DNA of 64,000 nucleotides. Origin: Sphingobacterium daejeonense (GTDB taxonomy: Bacteria; Bacteroidota; Bacteroidia; Sphingobacteriales; Sphingobacteriaceae). The stretch lies in the NCBI RefSeq assembly GCF_901472535.1, contig NZ_LR590470.1, positions 1,798,001 to 1,862,000 of the forward strand, in the 5' to 3' direction. A model generated the notes under the pieces. The model had not been told where the DNA came from. It saw only the letters and a program-made list of their open reading frames with translations, and ran no database searches. Position numbers and translations under genes: made by a program. This document shows, in pieces, positions 21,289 to 30,687 of this stretch (positions are counted from its first letter, which is position 1; the number at the start of each line of letters is the position of its first letter).

Positions 21289-22161
21289 ATGATCCGAAAC
21301 ACAAAATTTGCCGTTACTGCTGCCATTTTATCTATGATCTGTGTACAGGGCGGGGCTTCCTTTGCGAAGCAATTATTTCCGGCTATAGGTCCAATTGCCA
21401 CCACAGCATTGCGGATTGGACTTTCGGCAATAATTTTATATCTCATTACTAGGCCGAAACTCCATACTTTTACGAAGCAACAATGGTTGTATTGTTCTGC
21501 TTATGGGCTTGGGATTGCTGTTATGAATTTGATTTTTTATATGGCTATCCAAAGAATTCCCTTGGGCTTGGGTGTTACTATTGAGTTTGTAGGGCCATTG
21601 TTTTTGGCATTTGCTCTTTCTAGGAAATTGCTGGATGTTGTTTGGGCTGCTTTAGCTTGCGCGGGGATTCTGTTGATTGTTCCATGGCAAAGTAATGGTG
21701 TTGATCCTTTAGGTTTGTTATTTGCTTTGCTGGCAGGTACATTTTGGGCTGTATATATTATGATGGGGAGCAAAGTTTCAAGGATTATGGAAGGAAGACA
21801 AGCTGTTTCCGCAGGAATGATCATAGCAACCCTTTTTATTTTGCCTTTTGCATTATGGGACGGAGCAATTTTGCATTTAAACCTGAGTCTATTTGGAAAA
21901 GGTCTTTTGGTTGCCATTTTATCGTCAGCTTTGCCCTTTTCCTTAGATATGATGGCATTAGGTAAATTGCCTACCAAAACATTCAGTATTCTGACTAGTT
22001 TGCAACCAGCTTTTGCAGCACTTTCGGGGCTTGTATTTTTACATGAGGTTTTGACCGTTACACAATGGTTATCTGTAGCCTGTGTAGTTTTGGCGAGTAT
22101 AGGTACAACTGTTTTCTCCAAGCGAGATGGCCAAACTCCAAAAAATCAAGAAGTTCAATAA
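21289..22161 (+). CDS. EamA-family (DMT) exporter, RhtA-like
   Basis: About 290 residues and ten hydrophobic helices in two EamA repeats. MICVQGGASFAKQLFPAIGP, GPLFLAFALSRK and GKLPTKTFSILTSLQPAFAALSGLVFLHE match the RhtA branch, which exports threonine/homoserine or related compounds in enterobacteria. A GTG at 21280 would add three residues, but ATG at 21289 gives the usual N-terminus. Substrate unproven. Confidence 0.85.
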   Translation: MIRNTKFAVTAAILSMICVQGGASFAKQLFPAIGPIATTALRIGLSAIILYLITRPKLHTFTKQQWLYCSAYGLGIAVMNLIFYMAIQRIPLGLGVTIEFVGPLFLAFALSRKLLDVVWAALACAGILLIVPWQSNGVDPLGLLFALLAGTFWAVYIMMGSKVSRIMEGRQAVSAGMIIATLFILPFALWDGAILHLNLSLFGKGLLVAILSSALPFSLDMMALGKLPTKTFSILTSLQPAFAALSGLVFLHEVLTVTQWLSVACVVLASIGTTVFSKRDGQTPKNQEVQ

Positions 22162-22215
22162 GATTCAACTATTATTAATTCTGGTTGTTCTATAGGTATA
22201 TTAAAATTTAAAGTT

Positions 22216-22465
22216 ATGCCTAGAGATAAAGCTCCACAAATCAAAAAGCCTGATACCTATGATGCATTGGTAGATAAAGGTATGAGCAAAGAAAAAGCTG
22301 CACGAATTTCCAATGCCCAAGCTGCTGGTACCATCGATCACAGATCTAAAAAATTAGACGAAAGGACCAAAGTAGACCTCTTGGCAGAGGCCAAAAGAAA
22401 TTGGAATTAAAAATAGGCATAATATGACGAAAGATGAATTAATAAAAGCAATCAGAGGTCATTAA
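22216..22465 (+). CDS. Small Rho_N-domain protein (frame break)
   Basis: About 82 residues once repaired. The N-terminus (MPRDKAPQIKKPDTYDALVDKGMSKEKAARISN, read as two halves) matches a small conserved bacterial family (DUF7218-like). Reading stops at 22410, but dropping one A from the AAAA run at 22393-22396 continues into EAKEIGIKNRHNMTKDELIKAIRGH, a Rho-termination-factor N-terminal helix pair. The true gene therefore ends at 22465. Function unknown; perhaps nucleic-acid binding. Confidence 0.7.
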
Positions 22466-22479
22466 GGTCTTTGAAAATA

Positions 22480-23229
22480 TTATCCTTCCAGGTTAGTGAT
22501 TCTATGCGATTGATCAAGTATTGCTACACATCTATCGGAACCTTTAGTTCCTATTATTTGATTTTCTTTTTCTTCTATTTGATATCCTTTTGCTTTTAGA
22601 TAGGCTATGAAAGCATTTTTGTGGTCTAGATTGAAGTTTGAAATGACTTGCGGGAATGTTGTAAATATCCTATAGTGTCCGATTTTCCTGTTTTTTCTAA
22701 TTACCGCAGACGTTACTGTCATGAGCATTATTCCACTTCCATAGTCAGCGAAATAATATCCATCAGCATTAAACATTCCGACAGCTATTAATCCTAATCT
22801 ATGTAAGTCATCTTGTTTAATAGAATATTCTGGTGTTCTCAGTTGGTCAATTTTATGTTGGACGCCGTATGCCTTTAATTTCTTTGCGTCTACCATTAAA
22901 TTTTCAGGTAGGTTAGACTGGCTATTTGCCCACGCCCATAACCAGGTGTTCACAGAATAGGAAAAACTTCCTATAATTTGAATTGGAAACTCCATGTCTT
23001 CTCCAAAAGTAATGGTGCCGCGAGTTAAATCCGCATCCCAGCTTCTCCCTTCAATTAGTTCCGAAAAATCTATCTGTTTTTCAAATCCCATGGCAACATA
23101 TCTTTCTAATAATTCTAATTCTGTTTTTATAGGCTCGAATGTAGGAGTATTTTCTGTGGTTTGTTTTTCTGGTTTTTCGGTTTCTTTTTTCGATGAAGAT
23201 TTTCCAAATAATCTATTTAAAAATCCCAT
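22480..23229 (-). CDS. DUF6882-like protein
   Basis: 249 residues, cytoplasmic. A lysine-rich linker (residues ~10-30) follows MGFLNRLFGKSS. The core has IQIIGSFSYSVNTWLWAWANSQSNLPE, typical of DUF6882 proteins, and YYFADYGSGIMLMTV. The role of the family is unknown. It faces the Rho_N gene tail-to-tail with 14 bp between them. Confidence 0.65.
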   Translation of the reverse strand: MGFLNRLFGKSSSKKETEKPEKQTTENTPTFEPIKTELELLERYVAMGFEKQIDFSELIEGRSWDADLTRGTITFGEDMEFPIQIIGSFSYSVNTWLWAWANSQSNLPENLMVDAKKLKAYGVQHKIDQLRTPEYSIKQDDLHRLGLIAVGMFNADGYYFADYGSGIMLMTVTSAVIRKNRKIGHYRIFTTFPQVISNFNLDHKNAFIAYLKAKGYQIEEKENQIIGTKGSDRCVAILDQSHRITNLEG

Positions 23230-23709
23230 AATGTATGTATTTGCTGTTGTTTGTTGAGTTTTGCTGTTGAAGTTAATAAAGGCAAGTGAATTTATGGTAT
23301 AACATATGCGTAATCACAAAGGAAATTCTTTTTTCGTAGTGTTATATCTACTGTTTATAAGCGAAAAACATTCTCGATTAAAATCGATGAATATTAATTA
23401 CGCATAAATTATCTGGTATTTTTATTGTGAAACGGGATGTTAGTGTCATTCTCGTTAAACTGTCAAATTAAATTTTTCAAAAATCATCCTTTGTAACTTT
23501 AGTTATATTAAAGTTTTTGTTACTGGTTTAATTTTTGTAAATATTTGATTTTTAGTTTACTATATGTGGTTGTTGTAATTATTATTCAAAGTATTTCTAA
23601 TGAACTTGGCTTTCTTTCAGTGAAAAATTGTTTCATATCTGTAATTATTAGTGTGGGGGGATTAAACATAATGCATAAATTATTATTTTAGTGCTTTAAC
23701 AATTTACCA
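23230..23709. other. Intergenic, no gene seen
   Basis: 480 bp of AT-rich DNA between divergent genes. It should hold both promoters. I see the words ATGCGTAAT (about 23306) and TTACGCATAAAT (about 23396), which partly mirror each other, but no convincing hairpin, operator or RNA gene. Confidence 0.4.
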
Positions 23710-25398
23710 TTGAAACCATTATTAGCGATTGCAGGGATATTACTGTTTGTATCCTGCAATAAAAAAGTGAATCCGGACCAAGCTCATGAAAAAAATCATT
23801 TCTATGAGCAGGCTTATGAATTTTTGGATAAGAATGAATCTGATAGTGCTTTTGTATATTTTGAAAAAGCTAGGCTACTTTATTTGGAAAACAAAGACAG
23901 CCTAGGGGTTGCGAGCAGTTTGGTAAACATGGCAATAAATCAAGCAGAATTGGGTGATTACTATGGTTCTCAAGAAACGTCAATTCAAGCCCTGACTTAT
24001 TTAGATTCCAATGACAGTAGTGAGTTTAATGTGCTTAGTAGTATTTATGGCAATTTGAGTAATGTTGCAGAATATTTAAAAGAGCCTGAAAAGTCGAACG
24101 AATATATTGAATTAGCCATTAAATATTCTTTAGATTCAACAAGTCGTAAGGTTTTTAGAAACAATATGGCAACGAATTATATGCATATAAAGGATTACAA
24201 AAAAGCTATTGATATTTTTCAAGAAATCATTCCTAAAACAGATTCTAATTCTACAGATTATGCACGATTTATTACGAATTATTCAAGAGCTAAATTTTTA
24301 TTAGATTCATCCAATAATCCAATCCCAGAAATGCTGACGGCATTACAAATAAGAGCTAATCGGAATGATTTATGGGGTCTGAATTCTAGTTATTCCAACT
24401 TAGCAAATTATTATCTTGATAGAAACCAGGATTCTGCACTTTATTATACTCAAAAACAAATAGAAATTGCCAATAAAATTAAAAATTCAGATGCTAGATT
24501 AGCTTCCATGAAAAGATATTTATTATTGACAATGGATGAATTTGATAAATCAAATTTTGAAAAATACCAGGAAATAGTAGATAGCGTAGAGTTGGCTCGT
24601 CTTACTGCGAAAAATCAATTTGCTCTGGTACGATATGAAGTTGAAAAGAGTAAAGCTCATAACCTTAAACTCCAGCATGAAATCGATAAAAAACAATATA
24701 GGATAAATTTGCAATCAGCAATTTTTTGTATGGTTTTAATCATTATTGGTTTGACAAGTTATTATATCTGGACATTATACAAACGAAGAAAAGTTACCTT
24801 AGAGCTTGCAGCCGAAAACCGGATTAAAGAAAGTCAGCTGAAAACTTCGAGGAAAGTACACGACGTGGTTGCGAATGGAATATATAGGGTTATGGCTGAA
24901 CTAGAAAACAAAGATAAAATTGATAGGGAAGAGTTATTGGATCGCCTGGAAATCATGTATGATAAATCGAGAGATATATCTTATGAGGTTGAGGATGAGG
25001 CAGAACAAGAAATAGCTTTCCATCTGGTTGTTTCAGATCTCCTAAAGTCATTTTCAAATGAATATAGAACAGTGTTAATTGCTGGTAATGATCAAGCCGT
25101 TTGGGATTTGTGCAGTTCAAATCTAAAAATCAACATTGAAGAAATTTTACAGGAATTAATGGTAAACATGCAAAAGCATAGTAGGGCGGATGAGGTGATC
25201 ATTCGATTTGATTATGATGGTTCCAATCTATTGATTTTTTACAAAGATAATGGGATAGGAATGCCTGAGGATAAAAAATTCGGAAATGGTTTGAGTAATA
25301 CGGAAAACCGTATAAATAATTTAAAAGGTAAAATTACTTTTGAGAAACAATTTGAAAATGGATTAGGGATTAATATTGAAATCCCTATTAATAAATAG
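23710..25398 (+). CDS. TPR-containing sensor histidine kinase
   Basis: 562 residues starting at TTG, with a lipoprotein-type signal (LLFVSCNKKV). Residues ~20-270 are TPR-like helices (AYEFLDKNESDSAFVYFEKA; NNMATNYMHIKDYKKAIDIFQEI). A membrane helix follows (FCMVLIIIGLTSYYIWTLY), then a HisKA_3-like dimerisation segment with the phospho-acceptor His in SRKVHDVVANGIYRVMAEL, and a HATPase with DNGIGMPEDKKFGNGLSNTENRI. It is a NarX/DesK-like kinase, 6 bp before its response regulator. The signal is unknown. Confidence 0.85.
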   Translation: MKPLLAIAGILLFVSCNKKVNPDQAHEKNHFYEQAYEFLDKNESDSAFVYFEKARLLYLENKDSLGVASSLVNMAINQAELGDYYGSQETSIQALTYLDSNDSSEFNVLSSIYGNLSNVAEYLKEPEKSNEYIELAIKYSLDSTSRKVFRNNMATNYMHIKDYKKAIDIFQEIIPKTDSNSTDYARFITNYSRAKFLLDSSNNPIPEMLTALQIRANRNDLWGLNSSYSNLANYYLDRNQDSALYYTQKQIEIANKIKNSDARLASMKRYLLLTMDEFDKSNFEKYQEIVDSVELARLTAKNQFALVRYEVEKSKAHNLKLQHEIDKKQYRINLQSAIFCMVLIIIGLTSYYIWTLYKRRKVTLELAAENRIKESQLKTSRKVHDVVANGIYRVMAELENKDKIDREELLDRLEIMYDKSRDISYEVEDEAEQEIAFHLVVSDLLKSFSNEYRTVLIAGNDQAVWDLCSSNLKINIEEILQELMVNMQKHSRADEVIIRFDYDGSNLLIFYKDNGIGMPEDKKFGNGLSNTENRINNLKGKITFEKQFENGLGINIEIPINK

Positions 25399-25404
25399 GC
25401 ATTT

Positions 25405-26069
25405 ATGTTTAAAAAAGTACTGATTGCGGAAGATCATGAAGTTGCAAACTTATCTGTTCACCGTACTGTTCAAGAATATGGTGTTGCTGAAACAAAGTAT
25501 GTTTACTATTGCGATGATGCACTAACCTGGATCAGAAATGCGATCCGCGAAGGCGAACCTTATGATTTATTGATTACAGATCTTGTTTTTGAGGATGATA
25601 TTGTACCTCAAAAAATTACACATGGAAAAGATTTAATCAAAGCAGCAAAAGAATTACAGCCAGAGCTCAAAGTTATTGTATTTTCTTCCATAGAAAGAAT
25701 CAGTTTAATTGAGGACTTGTTCAGAAATTATCAGATTGATGGTTATGTAAGAAAAGCTAGGCATGATGGCCAACATTTTAAGGATGCCCTTAAAGCAGTC
25801 GATAGCAATAAAATCTACCAATCACCTGATATAAGGTTGGCATTGCGTTCAAAAAATTCACATGAATTTACGGCCATGGATATACAGATCATTTCCTCAT
25901 TGTCCAATGGAATTCTTCAAAAAAATATTCCACAGATCCTCCAAGATAAAAACATCAAACCTTCGGGATTGAGTAGTATCGAAAGAGGTTGAATCTGATG
26001 AAGGAAGTTTTGGGATTCACAAAAAATGAGCAGTTGGTAGTATATTGCAAGGATAGAGGATTGATTTAG
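25405..26069 (+). CDS. Response regulator, REC-HTH (frame break near C-terminus)
   Basis: Receiver domain with the acidic pair in KVLIAEDHEVAN, phospho-Asp in DLLITDLVFEDD, switch Ser in VIVFSSIERIS and Lys in DGYVRKARH. The C-terminal region FTAMDIQIISSLSNGILQKNIPQIL is LuxR/HTH-like. Reading stops at 25992 after SSIERG. Adding one A before AGAGG at about 25986 restores SSIEKRLNLMKEVLGFTKNEQLVVYC and a stop at 26069, which completes the recognition helix region. Partner of the upstream kinase. Confidence 0.8.
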
Positions 26070-26106
26070 AAATTTTACCAAACTATATTAACCAAATTAA
26101 TGAGTA

Positions 26107-26140
26107 AGGCCTTTGGGATTCCCAGAGGCCATTTGTTTTG
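26107..26140 (+). terminator. Terminator of the kinase/regulator pair
   Basis: AGGCCTTTGGG and CCCAGAGGCC around ATT (26107-26130), then ATTTGTTTTG. It lies 40 bp after the restored stop of the response regulator. Confidence 0.8.
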
Positions 26141-26287
26141 TATAATAGTTTTATATCCTTGTTAAAAAATGTTAACTATACATGTATAAAATACTTTAGG
26201 CATAGGCTTTGCGTTTATTATTGTACAAACAGAGTAAAAGAGTAATGAGTAAATAATTTCATAATTTAGGTTAATAATTGGTTAGTT

Positions 26288-26322
26288 AAAAAAAACCTGA
26301 GCTTCCCCGGCTCAGGTTTTTT
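26288..26322. terminator. Bidirectional terminator
   Basis: CCTGAGC (26296-26302) pairs with GCTCAGG (26310-26316), with an A-run before and T-run after. It ends the LuxR-type gene on the minus strand. Confidence 0.85.
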
Positions 26323-26324
26323 AT

Positions 26325-27019
26325 TTATGTCAAATCAAATGTGACTGCGAATTTCAATAATTCTGCAAATGATCTACTTTCAATCTTTTTACAGATATTT
26401 TTCCGATGAGTTGCTACCGTATGAGAGGAAATAAAAAGTTGATCTGATATTTCAGGGGTTGACAGGCCATTAGAAAGCAATCGGATAATCTCTTTTTCTC
26501 GATTTGTCAATTGTGCAAATTTCTTATAATTTGCCCTTAGATATTCATCGAGGGTCTAATGTTTTGTTGACTCTTTTGATTAAATAATCCATTCCATCAA
26601 TTGGAGTCGACAATACAACTAAATTATTGGTTGATTCAATTTCCAGGATTTTGCATGTGGTAAAACACCATATCATTGATTGAGAGGAATAATGTTTTAC
26701 TCTTTGGAAAAAATTATAGGTTTTATCAAATTCAGCATTTTTAAATATACTGTTGTAACCCTCCAAAGAAAGAATGTATTTCTTCTTTTATAAAGAATTT
26801 CTCATAATACAAAGGTCCAAGTTCAACAATTTCTTCAGGACATACTCCTAAAAAATTGGTGCCCCAATTGTTCATGTAGCTACATTCTACAGGTTCATTG
26901 TTTGAGGTTTCTTGCATCATTAAGGCCGCAGGAACAATCTGACCCAAATCCGGAACATTCAATTCTCCAAATTTGACTCCCTTGGAAATCTCGTATAAAT
27001 GCGCGTCAAGAGCATTCAT
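26325..27019 (-). pseudogene. LuxR-type regulator with two frame breaks
   Basis: The three reading frames join into one protein of about 230 residues: an N-terminal sensor-like part (MNALDAHLYEISKGVKF to EIHSFFGG), a middle (GYNSIFKNAEFDKTYNFFQRV ... LVVLSTPIDGMDYLIKRVNKTLD), and a GerE/LuxR helix-turn-helix (TNREKEIIRLLSNGLSTPEI, SSHTVATHRKNI). Breaks are one extra base in CTTTCTTTGG near 26757 and one extra C near 26556, where GACCCTCG should read GACCTCG to give DLDEYLRANYKKFAQL. Either sequence errors or a decayed gene. Confidence 0.7.
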
Positions 27020-27130
27020 AATAATTAATAATTAGTTCGGTGGTTCAATAATTAACCCTAATTTAAATAAAAATGTTCAAACATGGAAATTTAATTGAAT
27101 AAATATTAATTCAATAAACAATAATTTAAC

Positions 27131-28062
27131 CTAATTGTAGTCGATTATGGATTTTGATTCTTCCTGAAAAAGAAGATTTCCATTGTTTGGATTCAGGATC
27201 ACAGTTTTCTTATAAACCCCAATTGGTCTTGATCTATTATCTTTTTCAACTGTGTAGGTAGATGCATCATTCCAATCCAAATTTGGATCCGAATTATTAT
27301 CTTGGACTAAAATTGCGATATCTTTTTCTGGTAAATGCTCAGGAATTACTTCATAAATTGTAATAGGGTTAAAGCCTATTTGATCGTAAATATTTTTAAG
27401 ATAATGTTTTGTATTTCCATTCTTGTAGAAAACTTTAATATCAATATACATTAAGTGATAAGGATTCAGGAGGGGAATATTAATGTCCTCCATCAAGCAT
27501 TCTGAAATATCATCACCCTGATATTTATAAGCGATACTCATAAATTTTGAAAACTTAGAGTCTGAAAAGGAAAGACGATCACGATAATAAATTCTTGATG
27601 GTTTTTTTCTGTTGAATTGGTATTCAAATTTAGCTATTAACAGGCTGTTGCTGATCTCACCATCCTCAGTAGTGAATTCAATACTTTGGTTAGCACTTGA
27701 GACTTTAACTTCCTTTCAATCTGCCGAGTTGATCCCATTCAAAGATTTCTTCGTAAGGAAAATTAGGATCCTGATTAATAAATACTTTCTTTTCAACTCT
27801 ACCGTTTGCTCCATAAATGAATTTAAACAAACCAATTTCTAACAATTTGTTTTCTTTATCATATTTTAAATCCATTTCACTTTCAGTAGCTTCATTATTG
27901 ACTCCATTAAAATAGTTGTCACCAAGAGAAGTTCTTGGAGCTTGTTGTGAGTTTTTTTATTTGGTCTGTTTCATCTGGTTTGTGATTATCCTTTTGACAT
28001 CCAAGGATAAATATAAAAAGTAAACAGGTTATGTAGATTACTAGAAGCCTATTAGTTTTCAT
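27131..28062 (-). pseudogene. Lipoprotein with two frame breaks
   Basis: Start at 28062 gives a lipoprotein signal with LGC lipobox (MKTNRLLVIYITCLLFIFILGC). One extra base in the seven-T run 27952-27958 and another near 27711-27718 break the frame. When both are removed, a continuous ~310-residue product appears (SLGDNYFNGVNNEATESEM; VFINQDPNFPYEEIFEWD; KEVKVSSANQSIEFTT; MSIAYKYQGDDIS; to SKSIIDYN). DxxGR-like text (WDQLGRLKE) and repeated strands recall YD-repeat-like lipoproteins of Bacteroidota. Function unknown. Confidence 0.6.
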
Positions 28063-28279
28063 AATATTGGTTTGAATAGCTAAAGATACAAAAGTTGAAT
28101 CCAGAAAAAATGGATAGCGGTTAAAATGTAATTTGTGATTTGAAACAAAACTGTTATGATGTTATATTTTTCCGAATTAAAATGTTTGTGAAATTAATAG
28201 TTTAGACCAATTGAAGAAAATATTTTTTATATGCATTAATCTTTTTTAAATAAATTTACTCCAACTGAAAAGTTTTGAT

Positions 28280-28958
28280 ATGAAAAAATTACTAATCTTA
28301 CTTATTACCACATTTTTTATGTATTCATGTATATGCTCAAAGGGGTTCCTACGGGAATGATTTTTTTGGACATCTTGAATTCAACTCGATTGATGGGAGA
28401 TATAAAGCCACCATGGTGAAGAATATTTTTAACGGATTAGAATTCTCGGATAATGCGAATAATTCTGTTGAATTCGATGAGAAATATCTTGGTAGGCATT
28501 ATCCAGGAATAATGAGTGATAATCCAGGAAAATCAGCATTATTCAGGAAGCTTGTTCGTAGGATGTATCGTGAAACAGGTTATAAGGTTAAACATTCGGT
28601 CGATATTTTCAATAAAGAAATTGTTGAAGATAACAGGGGGTATAAATCGGAATCTGGCAGAGACATATTTGGCCCACGATTATTTTGAAGAGCAGGGTAG
28701 GGATGGTGCGCTTTCAATAAAAAGGAATGTTCATGGAGACCTTGAGTATAAATGGAACAATTATTCAGCAAGTATTGGAAAAGATGTTTTGGGAAATGGA
28801 ATTTTTCAGATAATGAAGGTAATGAAATACAGTTCAATGCAAATTCCTGGAATAAAATGATTCAACGATTTGGTTCTGAAAGGGATATCTTATGGTTTTT
28901 AATTGATAAAATCATTGATAACAATGATCAGGAATATCAAGATAATTATGACTTTTAA
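28280..28958 (+). pseudogene. Exported protein with three frame breaks
   Basis: The ATG at 28280 opens a signal peptide (MKKLLILLITTFFMY, then HVYAQ after one extra T near 28327). Two more breaks are one extra G in GGGGG at 28636-28640, after which NRNLAETYLAHDYFEEQG follows, and one missing T near 28804, after which SDNEGNEIQFNANSWN follows. The repaired product is about 225 residues, ending QDNYDF. I do not recognise the family. Its last part speaks of a small secreted protein common in Bacteroidota; no function proposed. Confidence 0.55.
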
Positions 28959-28984
28959 ATAGAAAATCGATTTTAAGATTTTTT

Positions 28985-29011
28985 TTTGTGAAATAAATTT
29001 TAATAACTTTG
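28985..29011 (+). promoter_or_regulatory. Bacteroidota-type promoter candidate for the rtcB-prfH leader
   Basis: TAACTTTG (29004-29011) fits the -7 consensus TAnnTTTG exactly, and TTTG (28985-28988) can serve as the -33 element, although the 15 bp spacing is a little short. A start near 29018 would give a transcript with a 270-base leader before rtcB. Confidence 0.5.
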
Positions 29012-29053
29012 TTGGCGATAAATATTTTTTAACCCAATAATAGAGACGAAGAT

Positions 29054-29197
29054 ATGTTTGTGATTCAATCTACTTTTCAAGCTTCAACAGGCAAATGGTT
29101 TTGCTGTAGCTTTTCTTCGTGCTTTTTCAATCGTATAGTTTTTAAACAATATATAAGAAAGCCTCGAAGACATTCGGGCTTTTTTGTTGGCTGTTAG
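29054..29197 (+). CDS. Possible leader peptide upstream of rtcB-prfH
   Basis: A 47-residue reading frame rich in Phe and Cys (MFVIQSTFQASTGKWFCC ... SCFFNRIVF) that runs through the terminator hairpin. A one-base change in the TTTT run near 29099 would instead give ...KWFAVAFLRAFSIV and a stop at about 29137, just before the terminator, which is the classical attenuator layout with several Phe codons. Given the many indels in this window, both readings are possible. It may also be non-coding. Confidence 0.35.
   Translation: MFVIQSTFQASTGKWFCCSFSSCFFNRIVFKQYIRKPRRHSGFFVGC
29158..29186 (+). terminator. Attenuator-like terminator before rtcB-prfH
   Basis: AAAGCC-CGAA pairs with TTCG-GGCTTT around GACA (29158-29182), followed by TTTTTG. 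It lies about 105 bases before the rtcB ATG. A second hairpin (GCAAA/TTTGC with flanking ACA/TGT, about 29082-29110) lies upstream and could compete. Confidence 0.7.
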
Positions 29198-29289
29198 ATT
29201 TATTATTCTATTTGATTCTTCAAAAAATTCCCGGATTATCCATTTTAACACCTGTTTTTAGCAGGATTTTATAAGATAATAAGATAATA

Positions 29290-30681
29290 ATGGGAAGTAA
29301 ACTTTCTGGGAAAGACCTCATTAAATTGGGTTTTCCAAAAACTAATGCGATTAACATTGCATTGGGGCAAATTACGCGATATAGGAAACGCGAAAAAAAA
29401 GAACAAATATTATTAGAGGCAAAATCTGTGTTATTAAATCCCGATCAATTTCTAGGACATGGAACATGGGGGAAGGTCGCTGAAGGATTGATAAAACCTG
29501 TTGAAGTGCGCTTGCAACAATTAAGAACTCAAAGAGTGCCATTTTCTGTATTTGGAGAGAATGAGATCGATGAAGTTGCAAAGAGACAGTTATACGATGC
29601 CTTAAAGCTTCCAGTTTCAGTTCAGGGTGCTCTTATGCCAGATGCACATTCTGGATATGGATTGCCAATAGGTGGGGTACTAGCAACAGACAATGCTGTA
29701 ATTCCATTTGGTGTAGGGGTAGATATTGGTTGCAGGATGAGTCTTTCTATCTTTGATATTCCAGCATCTTACATTAAAGGTAAAGAATTTCAATTAAGAA
29801 ATATCTTGAAAGATAATACTGCCTTTGGGTTAACAGAAACTCAAAAGACTAGGACTGATCATGAGTTATTTTCAAGACTGGAATTTCAGGAAATTCCAAT
29901 ACTAAAATCACTGAAGGACAAAGCTTACAAACAGTTAGGCTCCTCAGGAAGTGGAAATCATTTTGTGGAGTTTGGAATTGTAGAACTCGTTGATCCTAAA
30001 CCAAACTGGGAGTTAGGAAAGGGTTCTTATCTCGCTATTCTGTCACATTCTGGATCACGTGGGCTTGGTGCTAATATTGCCAAACATTATAGTTATTTGG
30101 CTACTAAGCAATGTCCTTTGCCAAAACATGTTCAACACTTAGCTTGGTTAGATCTTGACACGCATGATGGTCAAGAATATTGGCTTTCTATGAATCTTGC
30201 TGGCGATTATGCCAAAGCCTGCCATGACAACATCCACCAACGGTTGGCTAAGGCCATTGGTAAACGTCCAAGGCTTACTATTGAAAATCACCATAATTTT
30301 GCTTGGAAAGAAGTAGTAGGTGATAAAGAATGTATTGTCCATAGGAAAGGAGCAACCCCAGCTTCAGTAGGAATGTTGGGTATTATTCCAGGCTCTATGA
30401 CAGCCAAAGGATTTATTGTTGAAGGTAAAGGGAACATAGAAAGTATTAATTCAGCTTCGCATGGAGCAGGAAGACAGATGTCTAGAGGTGCTTGTAAGAA
30501 TTCCATCAGCAAAAGTGAAATGTCCAAGATTTTAGATAGCTATCAGGTAGAATTGATTGGTGGTTCCGTTGATGAAGCTCCAATGGCTTACAAGGATATT
30601 GAAAAAGTAATCAGCCTGCAACAGGAATTGGTAAACGTCTTAGGCACATTTACACCTAAGATAGTTAGAATGGACAAATAA
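29290..30681 (+). CDS. rtcB: RNA ligase RtcB, PrfH-linked copy
   Basis: 463 residues, intact. Motifs as in the first copy: PDAHSGYGLPIGG, GVDIGCRM, SSGSGNHFVEFG, SHSGSRGLG, ENHHNFAW, HRKGATPASVG, SASHGAGRQMSR with the guanylylated His. The N-terminal region again begins GKDLIKLGFPKTNAINIAL. It is clearly paralogous to the copy at 7299. Six bp separate it from prfH, so the two are one operon. In this subgroup (often called RtcB2) the ligase is thought to reseal rRNA cut in the decoding centre. Confidence 0.95.
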   Translation: MGSKLSGKDLIKLGFPKTNAINIALGQITRYRKREKKEQILLEAKSVLLNPDQFLGHGTWGKVAEGLIKPVEVRLQQLRTQRVPFSVFGENEIDEVAKRQLYDALKLPVSVQGALMPDAHSGYGLPIGGVLATDNAVIPFGVGVDIGCRMSLSIFDIPASYIKGKEFQLRNILKDNTAFGLTETQKTRTDHELFSRLEFQEIPILKSLKDKAYKQLGSSGSGNHFVEFGIVELVDPKPNWELGKGSYLAILSHSGSRGLGANIAKHYSYLATKQCPLPKHVQHLAWLDLDTHDGQEYWLSMNLAGDYAKACHDNIHQRLAKAIGKRPRLTIENHHNFAWKEVVGDKECIVHRKGATPASVGMLGIIPGSMTAKGFIVEGKGNIESINSASHGAGRQMSRGACKNSISKSEMSKILDSYQVELIGGSVDEAPMAYKDIEKVISLQQELVNVLGTFTPKIVRMDK

Positions 30682-30687
30682 CTTGAT

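Noticed and set aside
21537..22121. 194-residue antisense reading frame inside the EamA gene
   Set aside because: It is a shadow of a clear membrane protein; the antisense product is low-complexity and lacks family features.
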